Origin: Hydra vulgaris
Taxonomy: Eukaryota; Cnidaria; Hydrozoa; Anthoathecata; Hydridae
DNA: 64,000 nucleotides
Direction: 5' to 3'
NCBI RefSeq assembly: GCF_038396675.1
Contig: NC_088920.1
Span: 30,746,001 to 30,810,000 of the forward strand
The notes under the pieces are model-generated. The model saw only the letters and a list, made by a program, of their open reading frames with translations, was not told where the DNA came from and did no database searches. Shown one piece after another: positions 63,332-64,000 of the stretch. Both the position numbers and the translations under genes were made by a program. Position 1 is the stretch's first letter, and each line of letters begins with the position of its first letter.

Positions 63332-64000
63332 ATGGCAAATTTCAGTTTTCTAAAATCCAAAGGCTTAAATCAGATTGAGCAAGAAAACAACGAATTTATC
63401 GTAGAACTACCTCTAAACATGCCTCAAGATGCTTTTATTGGCGAAGGTTCTTTTGCAAAAGTTTATAAATTTGTTCATAAAAAGAAGGTTATTGCTTGTA
63501 AACTTTATAAGCATCAATTCCCTAAATCAAAAATGTTTCTTATGTCTAATCGTTTTAAAAAGCTTAACCATCCAAATATTGTTGCGTATATTGGCTTTAG
63601 TATTAGACCTCTAGCAATTTTGTTTGACTACTGCTGTGTACTAGTAGAGAATACAGTATGCCATTCATTGCCAGAATTATTAAATTTGTTTAAAGAAGAA
63701 AGCTATTTTAATTATATGGAACGGTTAGACTACTGCTTACAAGCAGCTAATGGATTAAAATATTTGCACGACTTAAAAATTGTGCATCATGATTTTAAGC
63801 CTGCAAATATTTTAGTTCATGGCACTTTAAGTAGCATAGTTATAAAACTTACTGATTTTTGTGACCTTGCTATAATGAAAGAAACAATGGCAACAAAGAC
63901 TAAGGTAAAAGCTGGATTTACTGGTTTAACAATAGCTTATCTTTCTCCTGAAATTTGTAACTATACAGTAAATACTGTTACGAAAGAATCAGATGTTTAT
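63332..64000 (+). CDS. Protein kinase, 3' end outside the window
   Basis: An open frame of 223 codons from ATG 63332-63334 to the window edge with no interruption. Start context AAAAATGG. Visible kinase elements: Gly-rich loop GEGSFAKVY (residues 37-45), ACK with the ATP-anchoring Lys57, LNHPNIVAYIGFS (79-90), hinge LVENTVCHSLPEL, HHDFKPANIL (catalytic loop 152-161, Asp154, Asn159), DFC at 175-177 in place of DFG, and YLSPEI (203-208) in place of APE. The helix-C Glu expected about ten residues before HPNIV is not evident (Met/Ser there). It resembles tyrosine-kinase-like Ser/Thr kinases. The C-lobe end is missing. Host gene, one apparent exon so far. DFC may lower or abolish magnesium-dependent activity. 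Confidence 0.88.
   Translation, partial: MANFSFLKSKGLNQIEQENNEFIVELPLNMPQDAFIGEGSFAKVYKFVHKKKVIACKLYKHQFPKSKMFLMSNRFKKLNHPNIVAYIGFSIRPLAILFDYCCVLVENTVCHSLPELLNLFKEESYFNYMERLDYCLQAANGLKYLHDLKIVHHDFKPANILVHGTLSSIVIKLTDFCDLAIMKETMATKTKVKAGFTGLTIAYLSPEICNYTVNTVTKESDVY

Overview
The window looks like animal genomic DNA, most likely from the cnidarian Hydra. It is very AT-rich, full of (TA)n arrays, has short exons with GT/AG borders, and is packed with decayed DNA transposons of families I associate with Hydra. The species is inferred from composition and family content; no database was searched. Almost all recognisable coding sequence belongs to transposable elements on both strands, broken by frameshifts, stops or internal deletions. 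The only long, uninterrupted, host-like reading frame is a protein kinase that starts at 63332 and runs off the right edge.

Layout. 0.8-3.9 kb: degenerate tyrosine-recombinase-like transposon gene (minus). 4.7-11.3 kb: a tandem repeat family interrupted by a complete pogo-like element (7046-10209) with TA target duplications. 12.2 kb: tRNA-derived SINE. 13.4-14.75 kb: 5' part of a hAT gene, cut off by an EnSpm/CACTA-like element (about 14.75-21.4 kb). That element has palindromic GACGTC repeats at both ends, a DUF4806-like gene, and a transposase whose catalytic middle is deleted. 23.2-30.7 kb: a small MITE, a second pogo-like transposase beside (TA)n, tandem duplications, a candidate small-exon gene, and an inverted pair of CCGGTG-type repeats. 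30698-33585: a complete Transib element (RAG1 relative) with RSS-like ends and 5-bp CGGCG duplications. 34.8-36.4 kb: remnants of a Ulp1-like protease/PHD protein and of a reverse transcriptase. 29.3-37.4 kb: scattered copies of a (TA)n-linked unit carrying hammerhead ribozyme motifs.

38.4-46.8 kb: a satellite array (GGCGGATCAC motif) split by a roughly 6-kb element with CCCAGTG ends and CCCACATGGG subterminal repeats. That element holds a THAP-domain transposon (41950-43492), a large inverted repeat and a MITE. 47.3-53.5 kb: a trinucleotide palindrome and a multi-exon MULE transposase gene with a SWIM finger, containing MITEs and an inverted partial duplication, and followed by an 850-bp minisatellite. 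54.3-63.3 kb: mostly repeats, including a chain of three nested hairpins at 56204-56373, hAT-like MITEs, SINEs and a tandem array. The kinase begins at 63332.

The genes do not form a pathway. The region is a mosaic of nested mobile elements whose insertion order can partly be read: the pogo element interrupts a tandem repeat, the EnSpm element truncates hAT, Transib sits at the end of a CCGGTG repeat, and the CCCAGTG element interrupts the satellite.
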